Shown here in pieces: positions 8,826 through 17,233 of a stretch of DNA of 32,352 nt. Every line of letters starts with the position of its first letter. Positions within the stretch are counted from its first letter, which is position 1. Position numbers and translations under genes: made by a program. The DNA is from Schwartzia sp. (in: firmicutes) (GTDB lineage: Bacteria > Bacillota > Negativicutes > Selenomonadales > Selenomonadaceae): NCBI GenBank assembly GCA_017458745.1, contig JAFTAB010000151.1:1-32352 (forward strand), given 5' to 3'. The notes beneath the pieces were generated by a model that saw only the letters and a list, made by a program, of their open reading frames with translations, was not told the DNA's origin and did not search any database.

Positions 8826-10142
8826 TTATTGCGATAGTCTTTGCGCTCTTTCCTCGGGACTTACAATATCCGTTATGCGGACACCAAAATTCTCATCAAT
8901 AACGACAACCTCGCCTTTCGCAAGAAGCTTGCCATTCACATTGATGTCCACCGGCTCGCCAGCCAACTTATCAAGCTCGACTATTGAGCCATTTGCAAGT
9001 TCCAAGACTTCCTTGATTGACTTTTTAGTTCTGCCCAACTCGACAGAAACCTGAAGCGGCACATCAAGTATAAGCCCAATATTTGCATCATTGACTTGAA
9101 CAGGCCCCGTGGCAAGCGGAGCAAATTGAGCAGGCGCGACAGGAACTCCAGCCGCCACTCTCGCCTGGCCATAGGTCTGCATTGGCGGTGCGTAACCTTG
9201 CGGCGGCGCGGCATAAGCCTCCTGCGGCGGATAAGCCGCAGGCGGCGGAGGTGGAGGCGGAGCCTGTGGAGCCGGCGCCGCGGGCGGCGGAGTTGGAACT
9301 TGCGCCGCAGGTGGAGGCGGAGGCGGAGGAGCCGGAGCAGGAGGCGCAGGAGTAACTTCCTCCTCCTGACTGCTGTTCATGAGACTGTCAACCATCTCAG
9401 TCGCAATCTTGATAGGAAGTATTTGCATAATCTCGCTGTCAATTAGGCCATCTACTTCCATTCTAAATGAAATCTTGACAACAGCCTCATCATTGTCAAC
9501 TATCTCAGTGACAGGCTCCGGCGTGCCCAAATCAACAAGGCTGACCTTCGGTGGCGATATATCAATCTTTTTGTTGAACATAGTGGAGAGCGATGTTGAG
9601 ACAGCCCCCATCATTTGGTTCATTGCCTCTCCGACCGCGCTCATATGGATTTCATTAAGATCAGTCGGTGGATTTGTGCCATCGCCGCCCATCATCAAGT
9701 CAGCGATAATGCATGCGTCACCAGCCTGAATCGCAAGAATATTATTTCCGTCGATTCCAACAGTATAGCCGACCTCAACAAAAAGATACGGCATAGGATA
9801 ATTGGCTCTTATATGAGCCATAGTGTCAATGGACACCATAGGAGTCGTGATTGAAACCTTGTGCCCCAGCAAAACGGAAAGCGTCGTTGCCGCGCTGCCC
9901 ATGGAAATATTGCCTATCTCCCCAAGGGCATCTTTTTGCATATCGCTGAGTATATTATCAGCGTCGGGCACAGCGGAACTCATGTCATCAGCCGCAGGAG
10001 CAGCCGACGCATCGACCGCCGACGCATCGTCAGCAGGCGCTTCCGCAGCCGGTGCCTCCGCAGCCGGTGCATCGCCCGCTGCGGGTATTCCGCCGCCATT
10101 TAGGAGGGCATCAATCTCCTCTTGCGAAATTGTATCACTCAT
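8826..10142 (-). CDS. fliY: FliY, flagellar switch protein with CheC-type CheY-P phosphatase domain
   Basis: C-ring protein combining a switch subunit with a CheY-P phosphatase. From the ATG at 10142 (438 residues) it opens MSDTISQEEIDALLNGGG, a CheY-P binding peptide. An Ala/Asp/Glu-rich linker leads to the CheC-like domain with both phosphatase sites complete. Site 1 is D71-x3-E75-x2-N78-x22-P101; site 2 is S168-x3-E172-x2-N175-x22-P198. A long Pro/Ala-rich linker (about 245-320) leads to a FliN-type SpoA domain at the C-terminus. The start overlaps the fliM stop as ATGAGTGA. An ATG four codons upstream abuts GAGGGAG and cannot be excluded. Bacillus FliY is shorter (about 378); the extra length is in the linkers. 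Confidence 0.96.
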   Translation of the reverse strand: MSDTISQEEIDALLNGGGIPAAGDAPAAEAPAAEAPADDASAVDASAAPAADDMSSAVPDADNILSDMQKDALGEIGNISMGSAATTLSVLLGHKVSITTPMVSIDTMAHIRANYPMPYLFVEVGYTVGIDGNNILAIQAGDACIIADLMMGGDGTNPPTDLNEIHMSAVGEAMNQMMGAVSTSLSTMFNKKIDISPPKVSLVDLGTPEPVTEIVDNDEAVVKISFRMEVDGLIDSEIMQILPIKIATEMVDSLMNSSQEEEVTPAPPAPAPPPPPPPAAQVPTPPPAAPAPQAPPPPPPPAAYPPQEAYAAPPQGYAPPMQTYGQARVAAGVPVAPAQFAPLATGPVQVNDANIGLILDVPLQVSVELGRTKKSIKEVLELANGSIVELDKLAGEPVDINVNGKLLAKGEVVVIDENFGVRITDIVSPEERAQRLSQ

Positions 10143-11139
10143 CTGATTCTTCATCTCCCTCTGGAGCCACTCGCGTTATCTGAATGGCGGCTTTTTTTCC
10201 AAACGTGCCCGGTCTGCAAAAAAATTTTCTCTTTTTACCTATTAAAACCGGAAGCTCATCCTTGACCTTTGTATCAAGCTGCAGAACATCCCCGAAGCCA
10301 AGCGTCAAGAACTCGCGAATTGATATTTCGATTTTCCCCATCTCGACAATAAGAGGAACCCTGGTCCTCGCGATTTTTCTCTCAAGCGTCGCAACCTGCT
10401 CGGGCGTCTGCTCCTTATTAACACTGGAAGCAACCCAAAACGTCGTTGTGAGTTTAGACATTATTGGCTCAAGCACAAGATAAGGTATACATATATTCAT
10501 GAATCCTTCGACTTCGCCAATTTGAATTTTCAGCGTAATAATAACGACCATGTCGCTCGGCGGAACAATCTGGACGAAAGCCGGATTCGATTCCATTACC
10601 TCAAGCCGCGGCCTCATCTGAACGACATTTTCCCAAGCTTCTTTAAAATTATCAATCGCCTTTGAAAATGTTCTGCGTATAACCGCCTCTTCAATCTCCG
10701 TGAGTGTCCTTGGCTTGACAGTGTTGGCGCCGGTACCTCCGAAAACACGGTCAATGATTGAAAACGCGATGCTCGTGTTCAGCTCCATTATAATATTGCC
10801 CTTAAGGGGCGGCACCGCGAGAACCCCTATGACGCTAGGATTCGCCAGCGACTGTATAAACTCCTGATAGGTTAACTGCTCCACGGAGGCCACATCGATA
10901 TCTACCAGGCTGCGAAGATTGGTGGAAAGATAAGTATTGAGCATACGTCCAAAATTTTCATGGAGCATCTGCAATGTCCTAATCTGATCCTTTGAAAATT
11001 TATCCGGCCGCTTGAAGTCATAAACCTTTATTTTCTTCTGCTCTTCCTCGGCCTTCATTTCGTTGGCATCCACATCGCCCGACGACAAGGCTGAAAGCAG
11101 CTTATCTATTTCTGACTGGGAAAGTACGTCATCAGCCAA
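10135..11139 (-). CDS. fliM: FliM, flagellar motor switch protein
   Basis: FliM forms the middle of the C ring, binds CheY-P and reverses rotation. The 334 residues begin with the CheY-P binding peptide LSQSEIDKLLSAL. A CheC-like middle domain follows, with the family marker VFGGTGANTVKPRTLTEIE. The C-terminal SpoA domain (about 250-330) includes EISIREFLTLGFGDVLQLD. The start is TTG at 11139 with AGGAGG 7 bases upstream; no ATG fits the family N-terminus. It overlaps fliY by a few bases at its 3' end and follows fliL by about 38 bases. Confidence 0.97.
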   Translation of the reverse strand: MADDVLSQSEIDKLLSALSSGDVDANEMKAEEEQKKIKVYDFKRPDKFSKDQIRTLQMLHENFGRMLNTYLSTNLRSLVDIDVASVEQLTYQEFIQSLANPSVIGVLAVPPLKGNIIMELNTSIAFSIIDRVFGGTGANTVKPRTLTEIEEAVIRRTFSKAIDNFKEAWENVVQMRPRLEVMESNPAFVQIVPPSDMVVIITLKIQIGEVEGFMNICIPYLVLEPIMSKLTTTFWVASSVNKEQTPEQVATLERKIARTRVPLIVEMGKIEISIREFLTLGFGDVLQLDTKVKDELPVLIGKKRKFFCRPGTFGKKAAIQITRVAPEGDEESDE

Positions 11140-11177
11140 TCTTCACCCTCCTCCCCCTTTGATATTGTATCCCTTAG

Positions 11178-11738
11178 TCATTGCAGGATAAAGCTGGTGA
11201 TGTAAACGTTATATACTGAGCCCTCTCCCAGCTCACGATTGACCTCTGTTTTGAGCTTGTCCTTTAACTCTTCCTGCTTCATCGCATCAAAGCCCTCCAA
11301 AGGCTCCGATCGCAAAATTTGCAGGACAGTATCAAGCATTCTCGTCTCGGCAACGGCATTCATAACGCCCTCGACCATTATATCCTTTTTGCCGGGATTC
11401 ATCTCAAAAACGATGCCTATCTTCAGAAAATGCTGATTCTTTATGCCGCCCACATTAACCAAGAGACCCTCTTTGGCATCTCCCAGCTTGACAAAAACAC
11501 CGGGGTCATGATATTTCGAATATGCGGCCTCCCCGCCCCCGGCGGCCTGCTGCGAGCTCACAAGCTGCGAGGTCACGAAATATGCAATGCCGCCCGCAAG
11601 CAGCAAGCCGACTAAAACAAGAACACCGGCCACAATGAACATCATAGGAATTTTTTTCTTCTTAGGAGCCTCTTCCTCTGTTCCTTCAGCTGCCTCGTCT
11701 TTTTTTGCATCGTCAGCCGGCTTTTTCTCGTCAGCCAT
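11178..11738 (-). CDS. fliL: FliL, flagellar basal-body/stator-associated protein
   Basis: Single-pass membrane protein that surrounds the stators and raises motor torque. Its 186 residues consist of a charged Lys/Glu/Asp-rich cytoplasmic head, one membrane helix (about 32-54), and a periplasmic FliL domain with KIGIVFEMNPGKKD and a C-terminal YNVYITSFILQ strand. The ATG follows GGAGGAG at good spacing. The roughly 110 bases upstream are AT-rich and contain a TATAAT but no matching -35. The head is more highly charged than in most homologues but otherwise ordinary. Confidence 0.95.
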   Translation of the reverse strand: MADEKKPADDAKKDEAAEGTEEEAPKKKKIPMMFIVAGVLVLVGLLLAGGIAYFVTSQLVSSQQAAGGGEAAYSKYHDPGVFVKLGDAKEGLLVNVGGIKNQHFLKIGIVFEMNPGKKDIMVEGVMNAVAETRMLDTVLQILRSEPLEGFDAMKQEELKDKLKTEVNRELGEGSVYNVYITSFILQ

Positions 11739-11847
11739 TCAAATCACTCCTCCACACATTTTCATTTAATAAATTATTATTTCATATTAAAGCGGCTATG
11801 TAAATCATCAGCCACATTATAATCTGCCTCAAAAAACAAATATAATT

Positions 11848-12048
11848 TTAATATTTGTGAAGAGCCCGCCTGTACGCCATAACCCGTCGAACCACTTCAT
11901 CCATGGGCTCATCGACAATCAATTTTTTTCCATTTATCAAAGTGACAACTGTATCCGGGGTTTCTTCAATCGTCTCTATTATTTCGGCATTGAGTATAAA
12001 AATTCCTTTTTTGTTGACTTCTGAATTAAATTTTGTCAGTTTGATCAT
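11848..12048 (-). CDS. flbD: FlbD / SwrD family small flagellar protein
   Basis: Small (66-residue) protein of the FlbD family, called SwrD in Bacillus, where it raises motor power for swarming. The family pattern is clear: MIKLTKFNS at the start, NAEIIETIEETPDTVVTLINGKK in the middle, and a C-terminal helix DEVVRRVMAYRR. It normally lies directly after flgE and before fliL. Here fliL follows as expected, but flgE is missing in front of it. The ATG is preceded by GGGAG with 9-base spacing. Confidence 0.93.
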   Translation of the reverse strand: MIKLTKFNSEVNKKGIFILNAEIIETIEETPDTVVTLINGKKLIVDEPMDEVVRRVMAYRRALHKY

Positions 12049-12214
12049 ATTCGCATGCTCCCAATCATTAAATTATGACAGGCAAGGGAAGGAGAAGCCC
12101 TTCCCCTCCTGCCTAAAAACCAAATCACATATCATCTGCCTAATTAAACTGACCTTGCAGCGGGGCGCATCAGTCACTCAGTGCCCCGAGGCCTCCTTTT
12201 TTAGGTCCAGCCTC
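12049..12214 (-). other. Gap where flgE is expected: orphan ribosome-binding site and two hairpins
   Basis: In related operons the hook gene flgE (over 1 kb) lies between the TIGR02530 gene and flbD. Here there are only 166 bases. On the minus strand a strong AAAGGAGG (12192-12199) comes about 15 bases after the TIGR02530 stop but leads to no gene. A hairpin with CGGGGC/GCCCCG arms follows (12161-12188), then a second with GGAAGG/CCTTCC-type arms (12081-12113). Neither is followed by a T run in the direction of the operon. Read on the plus strand, the first hairpin is followed by TTTTTT at 12197-12202. A 34-codon frame from the GTG at 12177 to 12073 has no recognisable similarity. Confidence 0.6.
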
Positions 12215-12601
12215 TCAAAGAATAGCTGCGCTATCAATGTTCGTGAAAATATTTTCTTTTGTGCTTTCCCCGTCCATGGCCGTAATGACTGTCCTGTTCG
12301 GCACGCTGACTATGAGAGCAACGTCATTCATGTAAATGAGCGACTCCCGCGCACCCTTTTCTGCCATCTTCTCAACTGTGCTATCGAGCTTTAAAAGATC
12401 CTGCTCACTGAAATCAAGTTGCCTGTCTTCCAGTCTCTTGAGCGCATGCTGCGAAAAACTCACCTTTTTTTCTGCCTCCGACAAGGCATCGGCAAAATTT
12501 TCACCGGAAGATGCTCTTTGTGTTTTTAAATTTTGATTGTCAGATTGCTTGCCGATAGGGAGTATTGGCTGAGATGACCAGTAAATTCTTGAATCAGTCA
12601 T
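12215..12601 (-). CDS. TIGR02530-type flagellar operon protein
   Basis: Short soluble protein (128 residues) of a family found almost only in Firmicutes and related flagellar operons between flgD and flgE. Its biochemical role is not established; a hook-assembly-related function is usually assumed from location. The recognisable core is FSQHALKRLEDRQLDFSEQDLLKLDSTVEKMAEKG, followed by YMNDVALIVSVPNRTVITAMDG. The N-terminal 50 residues are polar and probably flexible. The ATG lies about 20 bases after the flgD stop. The partner gene flgE that would normally follow is absent. Confidence 0.88.
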   Translation of the reverse strand: MTDSRIYWSSQPILPIGKQSDNQNLKTQRASSGENFADALSEAEKKVSFSQHALKRLEDRQLDFSEQDLLKLDSTVEKMAEKGARESLIYMNDVALIVSVPNRTVITAMDGESTKENIFTNIDSAAIL

Positions 12602-12620
12602 TTCCTAATCCTCCTTGAAA

Positions 12621-13169
12621 TCATGATGCAGCAACTTCGCCAATACGCGTTATCTCTCCTATAGCTACCTGCATCGTCTTGCCGTTAACCGCCGCTATGA
12701 CTGTTGGCGTGCCATCAGTTATGCTGACGCCGGTGACTTTGCCTTCATAAGTCTGGCTGTTGGTGACTGCGTTGCCTTTTGCATCAAGTATTGCCTTTCC
12801 GTTTTCATCCGTCTTGGCTGTCTCCGTCGTCCATTGAATGTCCTGCCCTATCATGCTGCTAAGCTGACCGACAAGCACCGATGTATCAATATTCGATACC
12901 AGTTTGGAGACATCAGCCACTGACTCATAGACATTAGTCATTTGCTCCAAAGCCGAGAATTGGGCAAGCTGCGCGACGTACTCACTGTTATCCTGAGGAT
13001 CTAGAGGATCCTGATATTGCATTTGCGTGACCAAAAGCTGCAAAAAAGCGTCTTTATCAAGCGCGCTATTGTTATTTGTCGATTTCGCATTCTGCGATGC
13101 GGCATATTCAGCTGCATTATATGTCACGCCATTAACCGTGATAGTATTAAGAGACGTGCTGTCTGACAT
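12621..13169 (-). CDS. flgD: FlgD, hook cap / hook assembly protein
   Basis: FlgD caps the growing hook and is lost once the hook is complete. The 182 residues begin with the export-signal region, then the strongly conserved block DKDAFLQLLVTQMQYQDPLDP continuing through DNSEYVAQLAQFSALEQM (about 39-77). A short beta-rich C-terminal part includes VTGVSITDGTPTVIAAVNGK. It is near the short end for the family, lacking an extended Ig-like region. The ATG follows AAAGGAGG at normal spacing. It pairs functionally with FlgE, whose gene is not in this window. Confidence 0.95.
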   Translation of the reverse strand: MSDSTSLNTITVNGVTYNAAEYAASQNAKSTNNNSALDKDAFLQLLVTQMQYQDPLDPQDNSEYVAQLAQFSALEQMTNVYESVADVSKLVSNIDTSVLVGQLSSMIGQDIQWTTETAKTDENGKAILDAKGNAVTNSQTYEGKVTGVSITDGTPTVIAAVNGKTMQVAIGEITRIGEVAAS

Positions 13170-13192
13170 AGACTTTATCCTCCTTTTAGTTT

Positions 13193-15166
13193 TTATACTC
13201 TGTAATCAACGCCATCATCATTTCCAGCACTCGGCATCGCCGAGGCTTCTCCCGTTGCCGCGTCAGTTATCGGCGCAACGGAGAGCGCATCATTGTCATC
13301 GTCAAACGCCCTGCGCAGCATCTCGCGAGTGCGAGCTTCCTGCTGCTGCTCAAACCTCTGCTGGCCGCCACCGCTCGCGTTGCTCTGAGCAAAGAAATCA
13401 CCGCTCAAATCAGATGAAACATTGACATTATCCACCTTTATGCCATTCGCTTCAAGCTGATTCTTTAGTTGAACCATTGAGTTCTCAATCAGGCCACGCA
13501 CAGTCGGATTGTCAGTATGGAATGACGCATTGACAGCACCCTCGGCCGTAACAGCAATACGCAATGTGAGATTGCCTAGATGCTCCGGCTTCAAATTGAT
13601 AACCATCTCGGTGCTTTCACTTGAGCGAATCAGACGTGCCTGCTCCACAATCTGCTCCATGACCTGATAAGGATCTCTCGCGCCCCCTTGCGCTGCAGTT
13701 GCCTGAGCTTCTCGTCCTGCCCCCGCGACATTATTCATGCTCTGAATAAAACCAAATCCATTACCCAGTTGGCCCGCATCCTGAACTTGCGGCTGGGCAT
13801 TTTGACCTGTCGCTTGAACGACATCAAATGCCGCATTCTCGGGAAGCTGATTCCCTTGCTTGAGAACATCACCATCGCTCTGTGTGGTCGAGGCGGACAA
13901 ATCAGCCATGCCTTTTTGAGCCTCTTGCTGAAGCATGTCGGAAAGATTCTGCCCGGCATTGCTGTCAGCATGCGGCATCGAAATCGTATTCTCAACCGTC
14001 AGATTGAGTCCACGCATAAAATTTACGCTTGCCGCATCATCTTTCGGTCTGAAAGTGTTCACGGTGCTTTCATCTTTTAAAGACAAATTATCAATATTTT
14101 TGACCGAACTTGATAATGCCGTCTGATTAGCAGCCATTGCAACGACCTGATTATCAGCAACCTCCAAAATCTGAGCAACATTCCTAGCAGCGCCGACATT
14201 TTGCTTACCGAGAGCATCAGGATTCAGATGCCCGGCATCGTTCAACGCCAAAGCGTCCAAAGCGCCGCCATCAACAGGCGAATTAACTGAAACTTCGTCG
14301 GCTGTCAAATCATTTATGACATTTTCTACTGCCTGTGATGTCATATTTGATATTGGCTGCAAATCATCGCTTGCATTGACTGCCTCAAAGTTAGTAAGGG
14401 TAACAGTGGAGCTGTTCCCGGACAGCATATCCATGAGCTGCTGATTCTGCACGGCCTGCGCTGTTTTCTCAACATCCTGCGGAATGAGAGCCTCAAGCGA
14501 GGCGCTTGACATGGCATCAGTCCCATCAAGTCCGGTATCAGCAATATTAACCGACGTTTGATTTTCAATTTCAAAATCAACATTGCCGGCTGATACTTCC
14601 TCTGCCTGACTTGTACCGACAGCCATTGTCATCAGCATTGCATTCAGCACTGTCGCGCTTTTTTCGGAAACTGCATCATCAGCCACATCGCCTTTTTCAT
14701 TATTGGCTGAATTTTTCGCTTCCTTGCTATTATTATCTTTTGCACCCTTTACATCCTTGTTTTTATTCACATCATCCGAAGCATTATCGACGACATCACT
14801 TTCAGCCGCTTTTCGGTCAGAATCGGCTGCCTTCTCCGTGTCATTCGACTTTCCCTCTTTGACGCCATTTGGCTTTTTCGCATTGGCATCCTTCTCAACA
14901 TTTTTGCCATTATCCAAATCAGACGGCTTATCCTTAGATGTGCTCTTGGGCTCACGGCTCTCCGCTCTGCGCGCCTCGGCATTTTTTTCAATGCGAGTAT
15001 TCTGAGCTTTATCAAGTGCGCTGTCGAAAGTGTCATTCATCTTGGAATCAACATTTGACGAATAGTTTACCTTTCGATTCATCGCCTTTAGCTTAGAACT
15101 TGCACTGGAAGCCCCCGCCTTGGGTGAAACAGTCTGATTTGGCGTCATGACATTTCCTGCTTTCAT
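13193..15166 (-). CDS. fliK: FliK, hook-length control protein
   Basis: Secreted molecular ruler that measures hook length and tells FlhB to switch substrates. It has 657 residues from the ATG at 15166 (MKAGNVMTPN), which follows AAAGGAGG; the frame is open upstream from a TTG inside that site, which I reject. Residues about 20-150 are very rich in Lys, Asp, Asn and Ser. The middle is a long polar region. The conserved C-terminal FliK domain (about 500-590) contains MVINLKPEHLGNLTLRI and the repeated-helix segment around GLIENSMVQLKNQLEANGI. A Gln/Glu/Asp-rich tail closes it. Long polar ruler regions are expected, since length varies between species. Confidence 0.93.
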   Translation of the reverse strand: MKAGNVMTPNQTVSPKAGASSASSKLKAMNRKVNYSSNVDSKMNDTFDSALDKAQNTRIEKNAEARRAESREPKSTSKDKPSDLDNGKNVEKDANAKKPNGVKEGKSNDTEKAADSDRKAAESDVVDNASDDVNKNKDVKGAKDNNSKEAKNSANNEKGDVADDAVSEKSATVLNAMLMTMAVGTSQAEEVSAGNVDFEIENQTSVNIADTGLDGTDAMSSASLEALIPQDVEKTAQAVQNQQLMDMLSGNSSTVTLTNFEAVNASDDLQPISNMTSQAVENVINDLTADEVSVNSPVDGGALDALALNDAGHLNPDALGKQNVGAARNVAQILEVADNQVVAMAANQTALSSSVKNIDNLSLKDESTVNTFRPKDDAASVNFMRGLNLTVENTISMPHADSNAGQNLSDMLQQEAQKGMADLSASTTQSDGDVLKQGNQLPENAAFDVVQATGQNAQPQVQDAGQLGNGFGFIQSMNNVAGAGREAQATAAQGGARDPYQVMEQIVEQARLIRSSESTEMVINLKPEHLGNLTLRIAVTAEGAVNASFHTDNPTVRGLIENSMVQLKNQLEANGIKVDNVNVSSDLSGDFFAQSNASGGGQQRFEQQQEARTREMLRRAFDDDNDALSVAPITDAATGEASAMPSAGNDDGVDYRV

Positions 15167-15201
15167 GTTTTTTCCTCCTTTCTTAATCAAATTAAATTCA
15201 T

Positions 15202-15969
15202 TTATTGATTAGAGACGCCAGCCTCGCCTGTAGCCGACTCGATAGGCTGCATATTCGAATCACCCAGAGATGTCATCTCAGAAGTTACTCCCGCATACAT
15301 CGCCCTGGTGATTCTGGCTGAACGGCTCGGATCAAACTTTGATAGTATCTGTGCCGATTGCCCTTCTTCCATCTTCTGAAGTATTGCAATCACAATATCA
15401 TCATTTACTTCCTCAAGGATAAGTGCCGCATCGGCAGGCTTCATCTGGCTATATAGGCGGGCAAGCTTTGACACTCGCTTTTTTTCAGCCGCCTCAAGCG
15501 CCTTGCGTTGCTTTTCAATTTCATCTTTAGTCAGTTTTTTCGGCTCATCCTCTTGTGCTTTTTTTTCTTGTCCGGCACCTGATTGTACTTTATCATCTTT
15601 ACTGTCTTGCTTTTTATCCTTATCCGACGATGCGGCATTATTCGACGAGCCATCCCCAACCGGCTGCTGATCCTCGCCGCCGGACATAGTATCCGTCACA
15701 CTGTCTACGGCAGACGTCGCTGCATCGCCAAAATACTGGCTTATGCTGGGCATCTCCCTGATTTTTTCATTAATAGCGTGAACATCGAATATTCTTAGAT
15801 ATATGCCAACGAAGAAACCTACCAGCACCAAAAACGCCAAAACAGCAAGAGCACCTAACGCTTTTACTATTTTGCTCATAAAAGATGTCGATTGCTTCTC
15901 GCCCTGCGACATATCCTGTTCATTTGTCTCATCAATCACAGCGTCAGCAGCTGCCGCATCTGATGGCAT
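15202..15969 (-). CDS. ylxF: YlxF/MotE-like protein with MgtE-N-type domain
   Basis: Membrane-anchored protein of 255 residues: an acidic cytoplasmic head, one membrane helix (about 36-58), a Ser/Asp/Lys-rich linker, a short coiled coil, and an MgtE N-terminal-like helical domain at about 168-232 (YSQMKPADAALILEEVNDD, then AILQKMEEGQSAQILSKFDP). This layout and its location between the fliJ area and fliK match Bacillus YlxF and proteins annotated as MotE-like. A chaperone or motor-linked role is suggested for relatives but not proven. The ATG follows AAGGTG at good spacing. Confidence 0.87.
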   Translation of the reverse strand: MPSDAAAADAVIDETNEQDMSQGEKQSTSFMSKIVKALGALAVLAFLVLVGFFVGIYLRIFDVHAINEKIREMPSISQYFGDAATSAVDSVTDTMSGGEDQQPVGDGSSNNAASSDKDKKQDSKDDKVQSGAGQEKKAQEDEPKKLTKDEIEKQRKALEAAEKKRVSKLARLYSQMKPADAALILEEVNDDIVIAILQKMEEGQSAQILSKFDPSRSARITRAMYAGVTSEMTSLGDSNMQPIESATGEAGVSNQ

Positions 15970-15987
15970 GAAATCACCTTTTCAAAA

Positions 15988-16746
15988 TCATCTGTACAAA
16001 TCCAAGACCGAATCGACATAATCCTGAGTCTCGCCATATGGAGGCACACCGCCATAATCACGTACAGCCTGAGGGCCTGCATTATAAGCGGCTATGGCCT
16101 TTCTCAAATCCCCGCCGAACGCATCAAGCATCTGTCTTATATAATGCGCCCCGCCTTCAATATTTTGCTCGGCATCATATGGATTAACACCAAGCGCGTC
16201 AGCCGTATTTGGCATTAGCTGCATTACCCCGACCGCGCCTGCTCCTGAAACCGCATCTTGATTAAAGCCAGATTCCACTTCAGCGACAGCCGCTACAAGC
16301 CTTGGATCAAGGTTATACTGCTGCGCCGCGCTGTTTATCGCATCAGCATAAACGCTGTCTCGCGACGCGCCGCTTGGCTGGCTCTGTCCAGCAGGACTCC
16401 CATAGCTTGCATTTGCATCAAACGGAACACGCGAGGAATTTATATTCGGCATCGTCATCCGCGCTGTCCTGGCATAATCAGGGAAAGCATTTGTCTGCAC
16501 CTTATTATTATCATTGATTCCATTGGAATGAGACGCTGCCGACTGCGCACTATTTGACGCGCCCTGCGCGTCACTGCTGCCCCGTGAATTCTTGGGGGAT
16601 GAAGTCCTGCCATTTTTAGCCTTCAGTTCGCTATCCAGCATTGATTGGAAACTCGCGTCACCGCCTGCTCGCCTTTTCATTCCAACCATGTATTCAATGT
16701 CTTCTATTCGATTTATAACATTATTTATTGACGAAAAGTCCATCAT
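15988..16746 (-). CDS. Flagellar-operon lytic transglycosylase (SLT domain)
   Basis: Predicted peptidoglycan-cleaving enzyme with an N-terminal polar region of about 130 residues and a C-terminal SLT fold. The catalytic glutamate is E158 in VAEVESGFN; other family motifs are GVMQLMPNTA (173-182) and AAYNAGPQAV (219-228). There is no signal peptide or membrane helix. The N-terminus has an FQSMLDSEL-type helix resembling rod and FliK-type substrates, so export through the flagellar type III apparatus is a reasonable inference. It may open the wall for the rod, as the FlgJ muramidase does in Proteobacteria. The ATG overlaps the fliJ stop as ATGA. Confidence 0.92.
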   Translation of the reverse strand: MMDFSSINNVINRIEDIEYMVGMKRRAGGDASFQSMLDSELKAKNGRTSSPKNSRGSSDAQGASNSAQSAASHSNGINDNNKVQTNAFPDYARTARMTMPNINSSRVPFDANASYGSPAGQSQPSGASRDSVYADAINSAAQQYNLDPRLVAAVAEVESGFNQDAVSGAGAVGVMQLMPNTADALGVNPYDAEQNIEGGAHYIRQMLDAFGGDLRKAIAAYNAGPQAVRDYGGVPPYGETQDYVDSVLDLYR

Positions 16747-17210
16747 GCTTTTTGCTCCTTCCGTCTTCGTCTCATATGAAGCTGCAGTCCAATCTCGTCA
16801 AGCATCTTGCTCTCCTCAAAAAGAATTTCATCTTTATATTCCTGCAGTCTTTTTTCTTTAAGCTGTTCTATGCTCTTCAGTCGGCTCATTATCTTCAAAA
16901 GCTCATTAAGCCGCTTTTGCTTCTGCGCCTTACATTCCATAATTGTCTGTTGCTGCTGCTCAATTTGGCGCCTTTTGAAATCAAAGAAGCTGTTGTATGT
17001 CATCAGCACACCGACCGTGACACGCTTGCCATTTTCGATAAGCACATCATAATCGCGCTGCCCTTTTTGCATCTCATGCAACAGCTCTGTCAAGCGCAAC
17101 TTTGCCTCCTCCAGCAAGCGCGAGGCATCAGCGAACCGTCTTTCTGCCTCATCCTTTTTTCGGCGGGTAACTTCAAGATATTTTTCCAGCTTGAAGCGAA
17201 ATTTTTTCAT
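16743..17210 (-). CDS. fliJ: FliJ, flagellar export chaperone
   Basis: FliJ is a coiled-coil stalk in the export ATPase that couples FliI to FlhA. The 155 residues are almost wholly helical and charged, opening MKKFRFKLEKYLEVTRRKKDEAE, a typical FliJ start. A long heptad pattern runs through the protein to a basic C-terminus. It is encoded directly after fliI, as usual. The ATG follows GGGAG, and the TGA overlaps the next gene's ATG. Confidence 0.92.
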   Translation of the reverse strand: MKKFRFKLEKYLEVTRRKKDEAERRFADASRLLEEAKLRLTELLHEMQKGQRDYDVLIENGKRVTVGVLMTYNSFFDFKRRQIEQQQQTIMECKAQKQKRLNELLKIMSRLKSIEQLKEKRLQEYKDEILFEESKMLDEIGLQLHMRRRRKEQKA

Positions 17211-17233
17211 TATTTCTCCCGCCCATCATGACA

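Noticed and set aside
11739-11847. TATAAT upstream of fliL as a promoter
   Set aside because: No matching -35 element; probably base composition.
12073-12177. 34-codon frame from a GTG in the flgE gap, downstream of AAAGGAGG
   Set aside because: The spacing to the ribosome-binding site (14 bases) is too long, the product resembles no flagellar protein, and it runs through both hairpins. Treated as non-coding.
12161-12202. Plus-strand terminator in the flgE gap
   Set aside because: The T run begins 8 bases after the stem and there is no plus-strand gene to terminate.
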